A stretch of 64,000 nt of DNA from Bernardetia sp. ABR2-2B (lineage in GTDB: Bacteria; Bacteroidota; Bacteroidia; Cytophagales; Bernardetiaceae): the NCBI RefSeq assembly GCF_037126435.1, contig NZ_CP147020.1:434001-498000 (forward strand). Direction: 5' to 3'. Position numbers and translations under genes: made by a program. The stretch's first letter is position 1, and every line of letters begins with the position of its first letter. Under the pieces are notes generated by a model. It was not told the origin of the DNA, made no database searches, and saw only the letters and a program-made list of their open reading frames with translations. This document shows, piece by piece, positions 16,643-26,296 of this stretch.

Positions 16643-18253
16643 TTATTCTTGTTCCAAAACTGCATTAATTGCTTTGTCAGCTTGAATAAAATTACCAGCT
16701 TTGTTTCCAGCATCTAATTCTTTCCCAGTTTCTTTCAATATTTGATAAGCAGTTTTTGTATCTAGTTCTGGGTTTAATGCTTTCATCACACCCAAAAGAC
16801 CAGCTACATAAGGAGTTGCCATCGAAGTACCATTCAAGAATTTGTATTTTCCTTTAGGATAGGTAGAAAAAATCTGAACTCCTGGAGCTGCAATTCCCAT
16901 TTCCATATCTTGTACATGATTAGAAAAAGGAGCAATACTCAAATCAGGCGAAATAGCAGAAACCGTAATCACACCATCTGCATTTGCTGGAGAAAAATCT
17001 TTCGCATTTTTATTAGAATTTCCTGCTGCCACTACAACAATTGCACCTGCTGCATTTGCATACTTTACAGCTTCTGAATAAGCTTTCTGATGAGAATCGT
17101 TTGAAGGCCCTCCTAGAGAAAGTGAAATTACGTCTGCTCCTGAATCTGCTGCCTTAATAATTCCTGCCAAAACAGTTTCTTGAGAACCAAAACCAGCATC
17201 ATTTAATACTTTAACACTAGAAACAGTTACAAATTCTGAATTTGGAGAAAAAGAAGCGATTCCTTTTCCATTATTTGTTACTGCTGCTGCAATTCCTGCA
17301 CAATGCGTTCCGTGTCCTAGTTTGTCATAATCACTTTTCTTTTCGATAGAAAGGTAATTTGCAGTAATATCCTCGTGGTCAGCTTCTACGCCTGTATCTA
17401 AGATAACAATCTTTGCTTTTTTCTTAGGCTTTTGTTCTTTCAAAGAAGCATACATTTCTGCTACTCCCATTTTTTCAAATCCCCAAAGGTCTTTTAAGTT
17501 AGGGTCATTGATTCCAAAAGAAGGTTTGTTTGGAGCTACATCAAAAGAAGTAGTTGGATTTGTTGGAAGCTCTAAGATTTCATTTCTTTCTAAATAATCT
17601 ATTGCACCCGATTCTTGAAGCTCTCCAATGATTACATCAATATTTTTTAATTGGAAAGTAGGAATATCTAAAATATAATATTCTTCTAATTCAGAATACT
17701 CATCGTGCTTTAAATTAGGAAAAGCTCTACGAATAGACATATTATATTTTTCCAAAATTGGAACAATATCATCTTTATTGGTCATATTCAAATCTAAAAG
17801 AAGCTCACCATTTGAAGATAAGTTAGAAGGCAAAGTAGCAGGTTCTTTATCGCCAATGATAGTTTTAGCTTCATTTGATTCCATTCCACACATAGAACCT
17901 GTTTCAAAATAATTTACGGCAGCTTCTCTTCCTGCATCAAAAAAGAATAACTTCAATCCTGCAATAACAGCAAAAATAGTGAAGTAAAGAACTTTAGGAC
18001 GAGGTGCAAGACGGTTAAAAATCAAAATTACGACAGTAAGAATTGCCAAATCTGGAGTAAGAACGCCTAAAAGGTCGTACATAAGCCCACCATCATTGAA
18101 GAATAGCGAAAGGACATAGAGTAGAGAAGAAACAAAAAAGCTGTTTCTTGCAAAACCTGCTGCGTGTTGGCGTTCCTTGAGGAAGAAGTAAACGGCTGCT
18201 GAGAGCAGAAGTCCACCATACGCCAAAGGATATAAGAAATCGAAATTTTCCAT
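16643..18253 (-). CDS. Membrane-tethered subtilisin-like serine protease (S8)
   Basis: 536 residues. The first ~110 contain about four hydrophobic segments, unusual for a subtilase, so the enzyme is probably anchored in the inner membrane. A propeptide-like region (about 150-210) precedes an S8 catalytic domain with Asp in VILDTGVEADHED, His in LGHGTHCAGIAAA and Ser in LNGTSMATPYVAG, plus VVVAAGNSN carrying the oxyanion Asn. The triad is complete. Residues CGMESNEA between the membrane part and the prodomain contain a single Cys. The topology would place the protease outside the cytoplasm. Its substrate is unknown; the next gene, a peptide transporter, makes a peptide-salvage role imaginable but unproven. 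Confidence 0.85.
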   Translation of the reverse strand: MENFDFLYPLAYGGLLLSAAVYFFLKERQHAAGFARNSFFVSSLLYVLSLFFNDGGLMYDLLGVLTPDLAILTVVILIFNRLAPRPKVLYFTIFAVIAGLKLFFFDAGREAAVNYFETGSMCGMESNEAKTIIGDKEPATLPSNLSSNGELLLDLNMTNKDDIVPILEKYNMSIRRAFPNLKHDEYSELEEYYILDIPTFQLKNIDVIIGELQESGAIDYLERNEILELPTNPTTSFDVAPNKPSFGINDPNLKDLWGFEKMGVAEMYASLKEQKPKKKAKIVILDTGVEADHEDITANYLSIEKKSDYDKLGHGTHCAGIAAAVTNNGKGIASFSPNSEFVTVSSVKVLNDAGFGSQETVLAGIIKAADSGADVISLSLGGPSNDSHQKAYSEAVKYANAAGAIVVVAAGNSNKNAKDFSPANADGVITVSAISPDLSIAPFSNHVQDMEMGIAAPGVQIFSTYPKGKYKFLNGTSMATPYVAGLLGVMKALNPELDTKTAYQILKETGKELDAGNKAGNFIQADKAINAVLEQE

Positions 18254-18633
18254 AGAATTAGGTTAATTTATTTTTATAAATGAGAATTGATTACAAACTT
18301 GAGTTAGTTTTGAACTAAATATTTATCAAAATACGATTTTTTTGAGCAATTACAAAACTGATTAGCTTATTTTAATTATAAAAACGGTATTTAGTTCTAT
18401 AACGGATTTTCTAGGTAATAGGGTTTCAAAATAAATTATTTTCATCTTTTTTCAGATTCATCTGTTTTTTTGTTTCACTGTACAATTGATAACTTAGCAT
18501 TCTTTAAAAAAACGAAACCCACGATTTTAATCGTGGGCAAACAAGCTTGTTTCACTTTTAAATCAAAAAATCCTTATCAATACTATTTTGATAAGGATTT
18601 TTTGATTGCTACTTTATTTTATAAAAATAGGAC
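18254..18633. other. 380-bp spacer with two hairpins
   Basis: Contains a perfect palindrome with arms CCCACGATT/AATCGTGGG (18518-18537) and the terminator of the peptide transporter (18560-18607). The rest is AT-rich leader of the subtilase. The frame across 18470-18721 reads through both hairpins and the transporter antisense and is not believed. Confidence 0.5.
18560..18607 (-). terminator. Terminator of the POT transporter gene
   Basis: AAAAAATCCTTATCAA pairs with TTGATAAGGATTTTTT, a perfect long stem with an 8-nt loop, 27 bp beyond the transporter stop codon and usable in both directions. Confidence 0.85.
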
Positions 18634-20220
18634 TTATTTAATTCCGTGCATCCATTTTTTCATCCAAGGAGAAAGAATAAGCGCAAAGATAGCAAATCCA
18701 ATTGCTGCAAATCCTACTTGAGAAAATACAGTAGAATAAGTATAGAGTTTCTCCATTCCTTCACTAAATTCAGATGCTTGTTCTACCGAAATTCCTGTAA
18801 CCATTTCTATAAGTGCATCAATAAAAGTAGGTTCAGAAACTACTCCTGCATCATTTCCACCACCTGCTGTAAGGTTTGCAATAATACCTGCAATATGGTG
18901 AGCAAAAGCAGATGACAAGAACCAAACTCCCATCATAAAACCTACATATTGTTTAGGTGTAAGTTCAGTTACTTTAGAAAGTCCTACTGGGGAGATAAAT
19001 AACTCTCCTGTTGTCATAAATAAATAACCTAATACTAAGAATATCATAGGAACTTTCGCACTAGCATCTACATAGCGAATGGCAAAAGCAAATATTAAGA
19101 ACCCTAAACCAAGTTGAGCAATTCCTAAAGCAAATTTTATTGGCGTAATAGGGTTGAGTCCTTTTTTAGAAAGCTGTACCCACATAGTAGAGAAAATAAT
19201 GGCAAATATGACAATAAATGCTGGATTGATAAAGTTTGTTTGTGAAGCATTAAGCCAAACAAGATTTACATTGTTATCAGCAAAAAGAGTTAGAGAACTA
19301 CCACTTTGCTCAAAAAATGACCAAAAGACTGTAATAAAAAAGGTCAGTAAACAAACTACAAAGACACGTTGAGCCTCTTCTTTTGAAACTTTCGTAAAAA
19401 TAAAGATTACATAAGCAATACTTACAGCAAGAGCAGCATACAAAATCCAAGAAACATATTCATTTTTCCACATCAAAAATGTAAAAACAGGAACAGATAT
19501 AAAAGCACCTAAGTAAACAATAGATTCTACCATTTGCTTTAATGTTCCTTTACCTTCTGGTGGATAACCTTGCGCTCCAAAAACATTACCTTGTGTTCCA
19601 TTCCAAAAAGCTCCTAAACCTAACAACATTCCTACACCTGCAGCACCAAATCCCCAGTGCCAACCGTAGGTTTCGCCTAACCAACCACAAACTAGAGGAG
19701 CAGCAGCAGCACCTACATTGATACCCATGTAGAAGATAGTAAAACCTGCATCACGTCTAGCATCACCCTCTTTATAAAGTGTACCTACAAAAGAAGAAAT
19801 ATTGGGTTTAAAAAATCCATTTCCTACAATAATCAATGCCAAAGCAGCATAAAAAGCAATATCATTTTCTATTGCCAAAACAAAGTGTCCGACTGCCATC
19901 AAAATACCACCCAGCATAATAGCCTTACGATACCCTAGTAATTTATCAGCTATCATTCCACCAATAAATGGTGTAGCATATACTAAAGCGCCATAAGCTG
20001 CATAAATAGTAATTGATATTGTTTCTCCATTTGCATCTCCAAAAAACAAGACTTTTGTCATGTAAAGTGTCAATAATGCACGCATTCCATAAAAACTGAA
20101 TCGTTCCCACATTTCTGCAAAAAAGAGATAAAAAAGTCCTTTCGGATGTCCAAACAGTTCTTGCAAGTCGCCTTCGAATGCATCTTTGTCTGGTTTTACT
20201 GGTATTCCTTCTGTTGCCAT
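18634..20220 (-). CDS. Proton-coupled oligopeptide transporter (POT/PTR family)
   Basis: 528 residues with about 12-14 membrane segments. The POT signature is plain: FGHPKGLFYLFFAEMWERFSFYGMRALL holds the ExxER-type motif (E-M-W-E-R-F-S-F-Y) in helix 1, and GNGFFKPNISSFVGTLY is the family's second signature (FxxxNIxS). It imports di- and tripeptides with protons across the inner membrane. It has its own strong terminator and a 268-bp upstream spacer. Bacteroidota often carry several POT genes; no gene symbol is assigned. Confidence 0.92.
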   Translation of the reverse strand: MATEGIPVKPDKDAFEGDLQELFGHPKGLFYLFFAEMWERFSFYGMRALLTLYMTKVLFFGDANGETISITIYAAYGALVYATPFIGGMIADKLLGYRKAIMLGGILMAVGHFVLAIENDIAFYAALALIIVGNGFFKPNISSFVGTLYKEGDARRDAGFTIFYMGINVGAAAAPLVCGWLGETYGWHWGFGAAGVGMLLGLGAFWNGTQGNVFGAQGYPPEGKGTLKQMVESIVYLGAFISVPVFTFLMWKNEYVSWILYAALAVSIAYVIFIFTKVSKEEAQRVFVVCLLTFFITVFWSFFEQSGSSLTLFADNNVNLVWLNASQTNFINPAFIVIFAIIFSTMWVQLSKKGLNPITPIKFALGIAQLGLGFLIFAFAIRYVDASAKVPMIFLVLGYLFMTTGELFISPVGLSKVTELTPKQYVGFMMGVWFLSSAFAHHIAGIIANLTAGGGNDAGVVSEPTFIDALIEMVTGISVEQASEFSEGMEKLYTYSTVFSQVGFAAIGFAIFALILSPWMKKWMHGIK

Positions 20221-20448
20221 AAAATTCTAATTGGTGTGTTTATTATGAGTAACTAATTAATTTTTAGTATTTTTGAAAATACATCTTTCAATACTGCGAA
20301 TTTATGAATTTATAATGAATAATTTTGAAACAATTTATAATTAGGATAATTTAAGAAGTAATTTTTATCTAAAGAATAACTCTAAAAGTTGGACTTAAAG
20401 AATTAGAAAGGAATAAAATTTAATCTTTAACTTTGATTTATATACCCA

Positions 20449-20482
20449 ATTGGCAACTATTTACTACTAACGGCTAACTACA
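20449..20482. repeat. Degenerate heptad-like repeats upstream of the zinc-ribbon gene
   Basis: TTGGCAACT, ATTTACT, ACTAACG and GCTAACT repeat loosely with about 7-bp spacing just before the start codon at 20489. A weaker relative of the arrays at 5181, 27406, 33250 and 39385. Confidence 0.35.
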
Positions 20483-20488
20483 AAACTT

Positions 20489-21532
20489 ATGTTTGACTTT
20501 GATTTTCGATTCTTAAATATAGAAAACAAACCAACCTCTTATTTTGATAAACAAGGTTCTATCGAACAGGAAGGTGTTTATTTTGATGGAGAATTACTGA
20601 AATTTTCAGAGCTTCAAGAAGTAGTACGTTATCGTAATCGCCTTTCATTCATTATAAAAGCAGGAGAACGTACAGAAGTAGATGAGTTTTTATTGCCTGA
20701 TTTTAATGGTTTTATGATTCGGGTAGATGAAGAAGAAGCTTTTGATATAAAAAGTCAGATTGATAGAAAATATACAGAACTACAAGTAGAAGAACGAAAA
20801 GAAGAATTGAAGACACAAGATGAAGTTCATAACTTTAGAAAAGCTGAATGCCCAACTTGCCGAAGTCATTTAGATTTATCTTACTTAGCACCGACAAAAT
20901 ATATTTTTTGTAGATATTGTGATTCAATTTTCAATAAATACGGAAACTACACAGATTTAAATGACTACAAAATCTGTCCTGTTTGTAATTATTATAATCG
21001 AATTCAAGTTACGCCAAAAGTAGAAGCATATTTTTATGGAAAAGAAGATAAAGCATTTTCTTTTGAGAAAACTTTTCAATGCGATAGCTGTACAGAAAGA
21101 GAACTACGCCCTCGTTTTTGGAAAAATGTTCCTTTTATTATTGGTGCAATGGCTGATTTTGTTGCCAAAAATAAAATAGAAACTGATATTGATTCTTCTT
21201 ATGCTGAGCTTACAAAAGCTAATTTGTTAGGCTACACAGGGCAGATAGAAGAGGCAAAACCACTCTATGAAACGATGTTTTTGTATGTAAAAGACCAACC
21301 AGGGGTGCTTTATGACTTTGGAAAAGCTTATTTAGATACTGCTTTGTTACTTTTAGAAGATGCAGAATTTACTGGAGACGAACAAGTATTAGTTTATATC
21401 AGAGAAGCTGTTCGTTGGCTTTCACGTTGTTTGAAAATGTGTTCGAATTACCAACCTGCTATCAAGCTTTTTGAAGATAATGAAGAGTTAGAATATGAAA
21501 TAGAAGAAGATGAATATGAAGACGAATATTAA
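20489..21532 (+). CDS. Zinc-ribbon/TPR protein of unknown function
   Basis: 347 residues, not recognised by name. After an N-terminal beta-rich domain (1-85) come three Cys pairs: CPTC, then CRYC, then CPVC and CDSC (residues about 117-205), i.e. one or two zinc ribbons. The C-terminal third is helical and TPR-like (AELTKANLLGYTGQIEEAKPLYETMF, then DFGKAYLDTALLLLEDA) and the protein ends in a strongly acidic tail (EEDEYEDEY). No membrane segment or signal peptide, so cytoplasmic. It converges with the lipoprotein gene at 21550 with only 17 bp between stops. Zinc ribbon plus TPR suggests a protein- or nucleic-acid-binding adaptor; this is inference. Confidence 0.7.
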   Translation: MFDFDFRFLNIENKPTSYFDKQGSIEQEGVYFDGELLKFSELQEVVRYRNRLSFIIKAGERTEVDEFLLPDFNGFMIRVDEEEAFDIKSQIDRKYTELQVEERKEELKTQDEVHNFRKAECPTCRSHLDLSYLAPTKYIFCRYCDSIFNKYGNYTDLNDYKICPVCNYYNRIQVTPKVEAYFYGKEDKAFSFEKTFQCDSCTERELRPRFWKNVPFIIGAMADFVAKNKIETDIDSSYAELTKANLLGYTGQIEEAKPLYETMFLYVKDQPGVLYDFGKAYLDTALLLLEDAEFTGDEQVLVYIREAVRWLSRCLKMCSNYQPAIKLFEDNEELEYEIEEDEYEDEY

Positions 21533-21549
21533 AGTTTGAGAAGCGAAAA

Positions 21550-22056
21550 TTAATCAACTTTCGTAAATTCTAACTTTCCTCCTTTTGCAACATCATAAAG
21601 AATAATTTTTGTAGATTCGTAAGAAACTACCTCATAACAAACTAGCTTTTCATTTCCACTTCCAATAACTAAAAAATTACCTTTTTTATCATAAACTCCT
21701 GCTTCATCAGGGCATTTGTTATAAATTGCGAAAACTTGCTCCTCTTTCAAATCTCCTTCTTTCTTTGAATAATTAGTATTCATATTAGAATATACTTTTC
21801 TACCTTCAAAAATCAAATATAAATACTGGCTGTCTTCTAGGGAATCTATTTTTAGTTGCCATTTTCCATCTAAGTCAAAATTAGAATTCTTTATCGCTTC
21901 TATATTATCCAAAGTAGTTGTGAAATTACTAGAATCAGTCGGTAAAGTAGTATAACTGTACTTTTTTATATCCTTATTTTGATTTCCCAAACATGAAATA
22001 CAAAATAATATAACTCCAAAAAAAAGAGCTGTGAAAATAAAATTTTTAGATAACAT
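21550..22056 (-). CDS. Small lipoprotein of unknown function
   Basis: 168 residues. A hydrophobic leader ends in a lipobox (FCISC, Cys22). The mature part is beta-rich (WQLKIDSLEDSQYLYLIFEG, YDKKGNFLVIGSG, KIILYDVAKGGKLEFTKV), resembling a small lipocalin- or META-like barrel, but no family is certain. It lies divergent to the M28 peptidase with only 35 bp between start codons, so the two share regulatory sequence. Confidence 0.7.
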   Translation of the reverse strand: MLSKNFIFTALFFGVILFCISCLGNQNKDIKKYSYTTLPTDSSNFTTTLDNIEAIKNSNFDLDGKWQLKIDSLEDSQYLYLIFEGRKVYSNMNTNYSKKEGDLKEEQVFAIYNKCPDEAGVYDKKGNFLVIGSGNEKLVCYEVVSYESTKIILYDVAKGGKLEFTKVD

Positions 22057-22091
22057 TAAAAAAATAATTTAAAAAAATAACTCTAAAATAA

Positions 22092-23567
22092 ATGAATCCT
22101 GTCTTCTGTTCTAAAAAATCACTAATAACCTTACATTATTTTCGTTATATAATCAGTATTGGTACTATTTATATACTTTTTTGTTTATCAAATTCTGCTC
22201 TAAGTATTACACAAAGGTCAGAAATGATTAATTCCAATTTAAGTATAGAAAAAGACACATTACATCTCTTATCACAAGAAAGCCAAAAAACATACCCACA
22301 GGTAACAAAAAACGCAAAAAATACAATAGATATACTTTGTAACCCCAAAATGCAAGGAAGAGGCTATGTTAATAATGGCGAACAATTGGCTGCAGGTTAC
22401 ATTGCAAGACAATTTGAACAAATAGGATTATTGAAACACAAAAGTAGTTATTTTCAATCATTTAATCTAAAATCTGTAAATACTTTTCCAAAAAAAGTAC
22501 AATTAAAATCTAAAAAATATAATTTTCAAGCAGGAACAGAGTATTTAGTTGCTTCTTTCTCAAATTCTGGAAAGGGAAAAGTAGGTATTTTATATTTAGA
22601 CTCAGTTTTTTTTGAGAATGATTCGGCACAAATAGCTTTCAAAAAAGTATCATTGAAAAAAAGTGCTGTAATGTATTCAGATAAATGGACAAAAAAAATT
22701 CAACAAGAATATCCTGCCTTTTTAGAAAAAATACAAGAAGCAAAGGCTGTTTTCGTCAGAACAGAAAAATTAATTGGAGTTCCTTCACCTGTTGCTTATT
22801 CAAAACCTTATTTTGAAGTTTTGGATAGCATTTTTCCTGTTTATGAGCCTCTTAGTTTGCTAGATTTGAATGACTTGAAAGCTACAAAAAAAGCAAAGAA
22901 GATAGAAAAATTAAAATTTAAAGTAAAAGCGAAACTAGTAGAACCTCAACCCTCTCAAAATGTAATTGGTTATATAAAAGGAACAAAAAACCCTAAAAAA
23001 GTAATTGTTTTTTCTGCTCATTACGACCACTTAGGCAAAATGGGAAAAGACGTTTATTTTGCTGGTGCAAATGACAATGCTTCTGGCGTAGCTATGCTTT
23101 TAGAGTTGGCAAAATATTATTCAGAAAATCCTCCTGAATACTCTATCTGTTTTATGGCTTTTGGTTCGGAAGAAATCGGTCTTTTAGGTTCAATGTTTTA
23201 TACTAAAAACCCACTTTTTCCATTAAAAAATATTGCCTTTTTGATAAATTTGGATTTGGTAGGCACAGGAGAAAAAGGTGCAACAGTAGTAAATGCTACT
23301 ATTTATGAAAAAGAATTTGAATTACTAAAAAAAATAAATGTAGAACACAACTATTTGAAAACAATAGAAAGTAGAGGAGAGGCTGCCAACTCTGATCATT
23401 ATTTTTTCCATCAAAAAAGAGTTCCTAGCTTTTTCTTGTATTTGAACGGAGGAAGTCAAGCCTACCACGATATAAATGATACGCCTCAAAATTTATCCCT
23501 TTTTGGTTTTCAGAATTTATACGAATTGTTACTAGAGTTTAGTCAAAACTTGATGCAAATAAAATAA
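22092..23567 (+). CDS. M28-family zinc aminopeptidase, exported
   Basis: 491 residues with an N-terminal hydrophobic segment (about 20-40) that may serve as a signal anchor. The M28 catalytic domain in the C-terminal half shows all ligands: SAHYDHLG (His and catalytic Asp, about residue 310), ANDNASGVAMLLELA (bridging Asp), the Glu pair in AFGSEEIGLLGS, the Asp in INLDLVG and the His in ANSDHYFF. A PA-like or linker domain separates it from the N terminus. It likely removes N-terminal amino acids from peptides outside the cytoplasm. The GTG/ATG choice upstream is fixed by the divergent lipoprotein gene. Confidence 0.85.
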   Translation: MNPVFCSKKSLITLHYFRYIISIGTIYILFCLSNSALSITQRSEMINSNLSIEKDTLHLLSQESQKTYPQVTKNAKNTIDILCNPKMQGRGYVNNGEQLAAGYIARQFEQIGLLKHKSSYFQSFNLKSVNTFPKKVQLKSKKYNFQAGTEYLVASFSNSGKGKVGILYLDSVFFENDSAQIAFKKVSLKKSAVMYSDKWTKKIQQEYPAFLEKIQEAKAVFVRTEKLIGVPSPVAYSKPYFEVLDSIFPVYEPLSLLDLNDLKATKKAKKIEKLKFKVKAKLVEPQPSQNVIGYIKGTKNPKKVIVFSAHYDHLGKMGKDVYFAGANDNASGVAMLLELAKYYSENPPEYSICFMAFGSEEIGLLGSMFYTKNPLFPLKNIAFLINLDLVGTGEKGATVVNATIYEKEFELLKKINVEHNYLKTIESRGEAANSDHYFFHQKRVPSFFLYLNGGSQAYHDINDTPQNLSLFGFQNLYELLLEFSQNLMQIK

Positions 23568-23730
23568 CTTGATTCTTCTAGCTGTGCTGATAATACAGTT
23601 GTTTTTTTAGCAATAAAAACGTATTTTGTGATACGATTAGAATAAAAACTAATTTTGATAACTCTTTGCTATTAGTAAAATCCTTCTATTTTACTGCTCT
23701 TTACACACAACAAGAAATTATAAATCATTT

Positions 23731-24975
23731 ATGAGTACGAATACAACACTTACTGTCCCTGAAAATATACCTGAAGAAGTATCTACTGCATGGCTGAAAA
23801 GTTTGGAACTTGCCGAAGAAAGAAAAGTTCCTAAAGATGTTCAGAAAAATATTGAAACTTATTATAAGCATTTTGATCAAAAATATACAGAAGCACTGAT
23901 AGAACATGTAATTTCTCCTATGTCAGATTATTACTATCGTCCTGTTTTTGTAGGTTTTGATGAGCTAGAAGAAAGAAATAACCCAGAGCGTCCACTTATT
24001 TATTATAGCAATCACTCTGGAATGGCATTTCCTTGGGACGGAATGATATTTTTAGCAGAGATTTTCAGACAGTTTGGTTTTCAAAAGAAAGCAATTCGCC
24101 CTTTGGTTGCTCCGATGCTTTCACAAACAGCACTCATGAATCCGTTTGGAGCGTATAATTTATGGAAAAAAGTAGGTGGAATAGATGCTACTACTATTAA
24201 TTTTGAAACGATGATGAATTGTAACGATTATAATGTTATGATTTATCCAGAAGGAGTTCCAGGGATTGGAAAAGGATTTAATAGAAAGTATCAAGCGCAA
24301 CGTTTTTCGACTTCTTTTATTCGAATGGCTCTCAAATACAAAACTGATATTGTTCCTTTTGCGACTGTTAATGGTGAATATATCAACCCTCACACATATA
24401 GTATTCCTTGGGTAAATAAACTCATTCGGAAAATAGGAGTGCCGTTTTTGCCCTTAGGACTTATTACTACGCTTGTTCCTATTTACCCTTGGGTTTTTTA
24501 TACAGGTTTCCCTGCAAAGATGACGTATGTACGAGGAAAACGAATCAATCCATTAGAACTTTTGGGCAAACCAGCAGAAGAAGCGACACAAGAAGATGTA
24601 GTCCGAATTAGAGACCACGTAAGAGATGAATTTCAAAAATTACTTGATGAATCAGTAGAAAAATATGGCAAAAAGCCTTTTAATTGGAAAGATTTAAGAG
24701 CAGCCAACAAGGGAAAGGAAAAACGAGGAAGCAAAATTCGCTTTTTTCCTTATCTAACACCAATTGGTTGGCCACTACTTTTTAGTGAGTTTGATAGAAA
24801 ATACAGAAAATACGAGCAAGAAGGACGAAAAGGCGAATTCAAATTACGTATGCGTAGAAGAGATTTTCTGCCTTTACTTTTCAAAAATTTAATTACCATC
24901 TCTTATTTCGTTCCTGTTTTGGGTTGGATTCCACTCATCATCCGTGGATACTCTAAACCAAAAGGAGAAAAGTAG
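23731..24975 (+). CDS. PlsC-type acyltransferase
   Basis: 414 residues. The acyltransferase block I is YYSNHSGMAFPWDGM (about 93-107), where the usual NHx4D becomes N-H-x7-D, and the glycine block is IYPEGVPGIGKGFNRKY. Phosphate-binding and substrate residues follow in IVPFATVNGEY. C-terminal hydrophobic segments (about 380-405) suggest membrane association. The family transfers acyl groups to lysophospholipids or related acceptors; the widened HxD spacing and the extra length place it in a divergent subgroup, so the exact acceptor is uncertain. Closed by a hairpin terminator at 25005-25037. Confidence 0.8.
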   Translation: MSTNTTLTVPENIPEEVSTAWLKSLELAEERKVPKDVQKNIETYYKHFDQKYTEALIEHVISPMSDYYYRPVFVGFDELEERNNPERPLIYYSNHSGMAFPWDGMIFLAEIFRQFGFQKKAIRPLVAPMLSQTALMNPFGAYNLWKKVGGIDATTINFETMMNCNDYNVMIYPEGVPGIGKGFNRKYQAQRFSTSFIRMALKYKTDIVPFATVNGEYINPHTYSIPWVNKLIRKIGVPFLPLGLITTLVPIYPWVFYTGFPAKMTYVRGKRINPLELLGKPAEEATQEDVVRIRDHVRDEFQKLLDESVEKYGKKPFNWKDLRAANKGKEKRGSKIRFFPYLTPIGWPLLFSEFDRKYRKYEQEGRKGEFKLRMRRRDFLPLLFKNLITISYFVPVLGWIPLIIRGYSKPKGEK

Positions 24976-25004
24976 ATAAACTTGATAAACTTAAACGTAA
25001 GATA

Positions 25005-25039
25005 AAAGGAATTTGAAGCCACCTCAAACTCCTTTTTTT
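25005..25039 (+). terminator. Terminator of the acyltransferase gene
   Basis: AAAGGAATTTGA and TCAAACTCCTTT pair with one mismatch across a 9-nt loop and run into T residues. Confidence 0.8.
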
Positions 25040-25092
25040 GCTTTATTAGAAATGAGTAAGGACTGTTTTTATCAACTCTTTATCACAAAAAT

Positions 25093-26121
25093 ATGATGAC
25101 AAATAACTTTGAAATCGTTGGTAAATCAATTAAAGACAAAGAGAAAACTAAAAATGGTGATTCATTCAACCATATTATTTTAGAAAATAATATGGTTATT
25201 TTGACACTTGCAGATGGTGTTGGCTCAAAAAACTGTGATTGGGTTGCTTCTAAAGAAGCCTGTGATAGTTTTATAAACTACTCTCAAGATTTACTCGGCA
25301 AAGACTACACAGAAACTACCCTTTTAGGAATATGTAATAAGATTGATAAAGGAATTTCTAATGCTCCTGATACTTGCAAAGGAATGCTCACTGTTTTTGC
25401 AGCCGTAATTTGGGATATTGATAAAAATCATATTCATTTTATAAATATTGGCGATACAAGAATTTATAAAATAAACCGAGAAAATATCGAACAAATTAGT
25501 ATTGATGAAACAAAAGACGTAATTATACGAAACAAACAGGGTAAAGTAATCACATCAGGAGGAACGACCATTGTTAGAAATGGAGTAACTAACGCTTTGG
25601 GAACAGGAAACGTTGAAGTAACCATCAAAACAACTGATTTTAATTATGGAGAGAGCATTGTTTTGGCTTCTGACGGTTTTTATGATTGTAAATCTACTTT
25701 CAATTCGGATATTAAAGAAATAAACAAATCTTCAAGTTTACAAAAATCTATTAATAGATTATTTAAGTATTACGCTGATTATCAAAAAGATGATACAACT
25801 CTACTTATTCTTAGGCGCAATGACATAGAGCCAAAAATTAGAAATGAATATCGTGATATAAGTGATTTTGAAAAAATAAAAAGCAAACTTGCCACCCATA
25901 CAGCAGTAACTTTATTAACTGATGATTTGAAACTAACTATCAGTAAGAAAAACAAAGAAAATTGTATTTTGATACTTGATAAAATGAAAACTGAAAACCT
26001 AATTCCTTCAAGAGAAAAACTTGATGAATTACTTTCGTTTTGTCAAGAGATAAGCTTCGAAGAAAGAGAAGTTTATAAAAGGATTATTGATTTTATCAGA
26101 ATTGTAATGAGAAAAATTTGA
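25093..26121 (+). CDS. PP2C-family Ser/Thr phosphatase with C-terminal helical extension
   Basis: 342 residues, cytoplasmic. Metal-binding PP2C motifs are present: KNGDSF near residue 18, LADGVGS near 40, INIGDTRIY near 120, LASDGFYD near 193 and KDDTTLLIL near 235. The last ~90 residues form a separate helical extension (KLATHTAVTLLTDDLKLTISKKNKENCILILDK) that is not part of PP2C. Phosphatases of this type usually oppose Ser/Thr kinases or regulate sigma cascades, but no kinase or forkhead-associated partner is next to it. It is flanked by its own spacer regions and appears monocistronic. Confidence 0.85.
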   Translation: MMTNNFEIVGKSIKDKEKTKNGDSFNHIILENNMVILTLADGVGSKNCDWVASKEACDSFINYSQDLLGKDYTETTLLGICNKIDKGISNAPDTCKGMLTVFAAVIWDIDKNHIHFINIGDTRIYKINRENIEQISIDETKDVIIRNKQGKVITSGGTTIVRNGVTNALGTGNVEVTIKTTDFNYGESIVLASDGFYDCKSTFNSDIKEINKSSSLQKSINRLFKYYADYQKDDTTLLILRRNDIEPKIRNEYRDISDFEKIKSKLATHTAVTLLTDDLKLTISKKNKENCILILDKMKTENLIPSREKLDELLSFCQEISFEEREVYKRIIDFIRIVMRKI

Positions 26122-26217
26122 TAGAGTTTGTTGTTTTGTTTAACTCAATGAAAATGGCAATCTCAAAATACTTTTTTCAAAATAAAGTAGAAGTATTACA
26201 TTTTAGTATATATTTAT

Positions 26218-26225
26218 TACTTTTG
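26218..26225 (+). promoter_or_regulatory. Candidate -7 element of the gmd-fcl operon
   Basis: TACTTTTG matches TAnnTTTG, 71 bp before the gmd start. No clear -33 element. Confidence 0.35.
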
Positions 26226-26296
26226 CTAAACACTCAAAATTGCTTAAAATAGAGCTATTAAATACAGACCTCATAATAGGACATTAAACATTTAGA

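Noticed and set aside
18470-18721. 83-residue plus-strand frame
   Set aside because: Runs through two hairpins and into the transporter antisense; no motif or start signal.
25093-26121. Defence island around the PP2C gene
   Set aside because: Neighbours are an acyltransferase and GDP-fucose synthesis genes; no nuclease, kinase or helicase is present.
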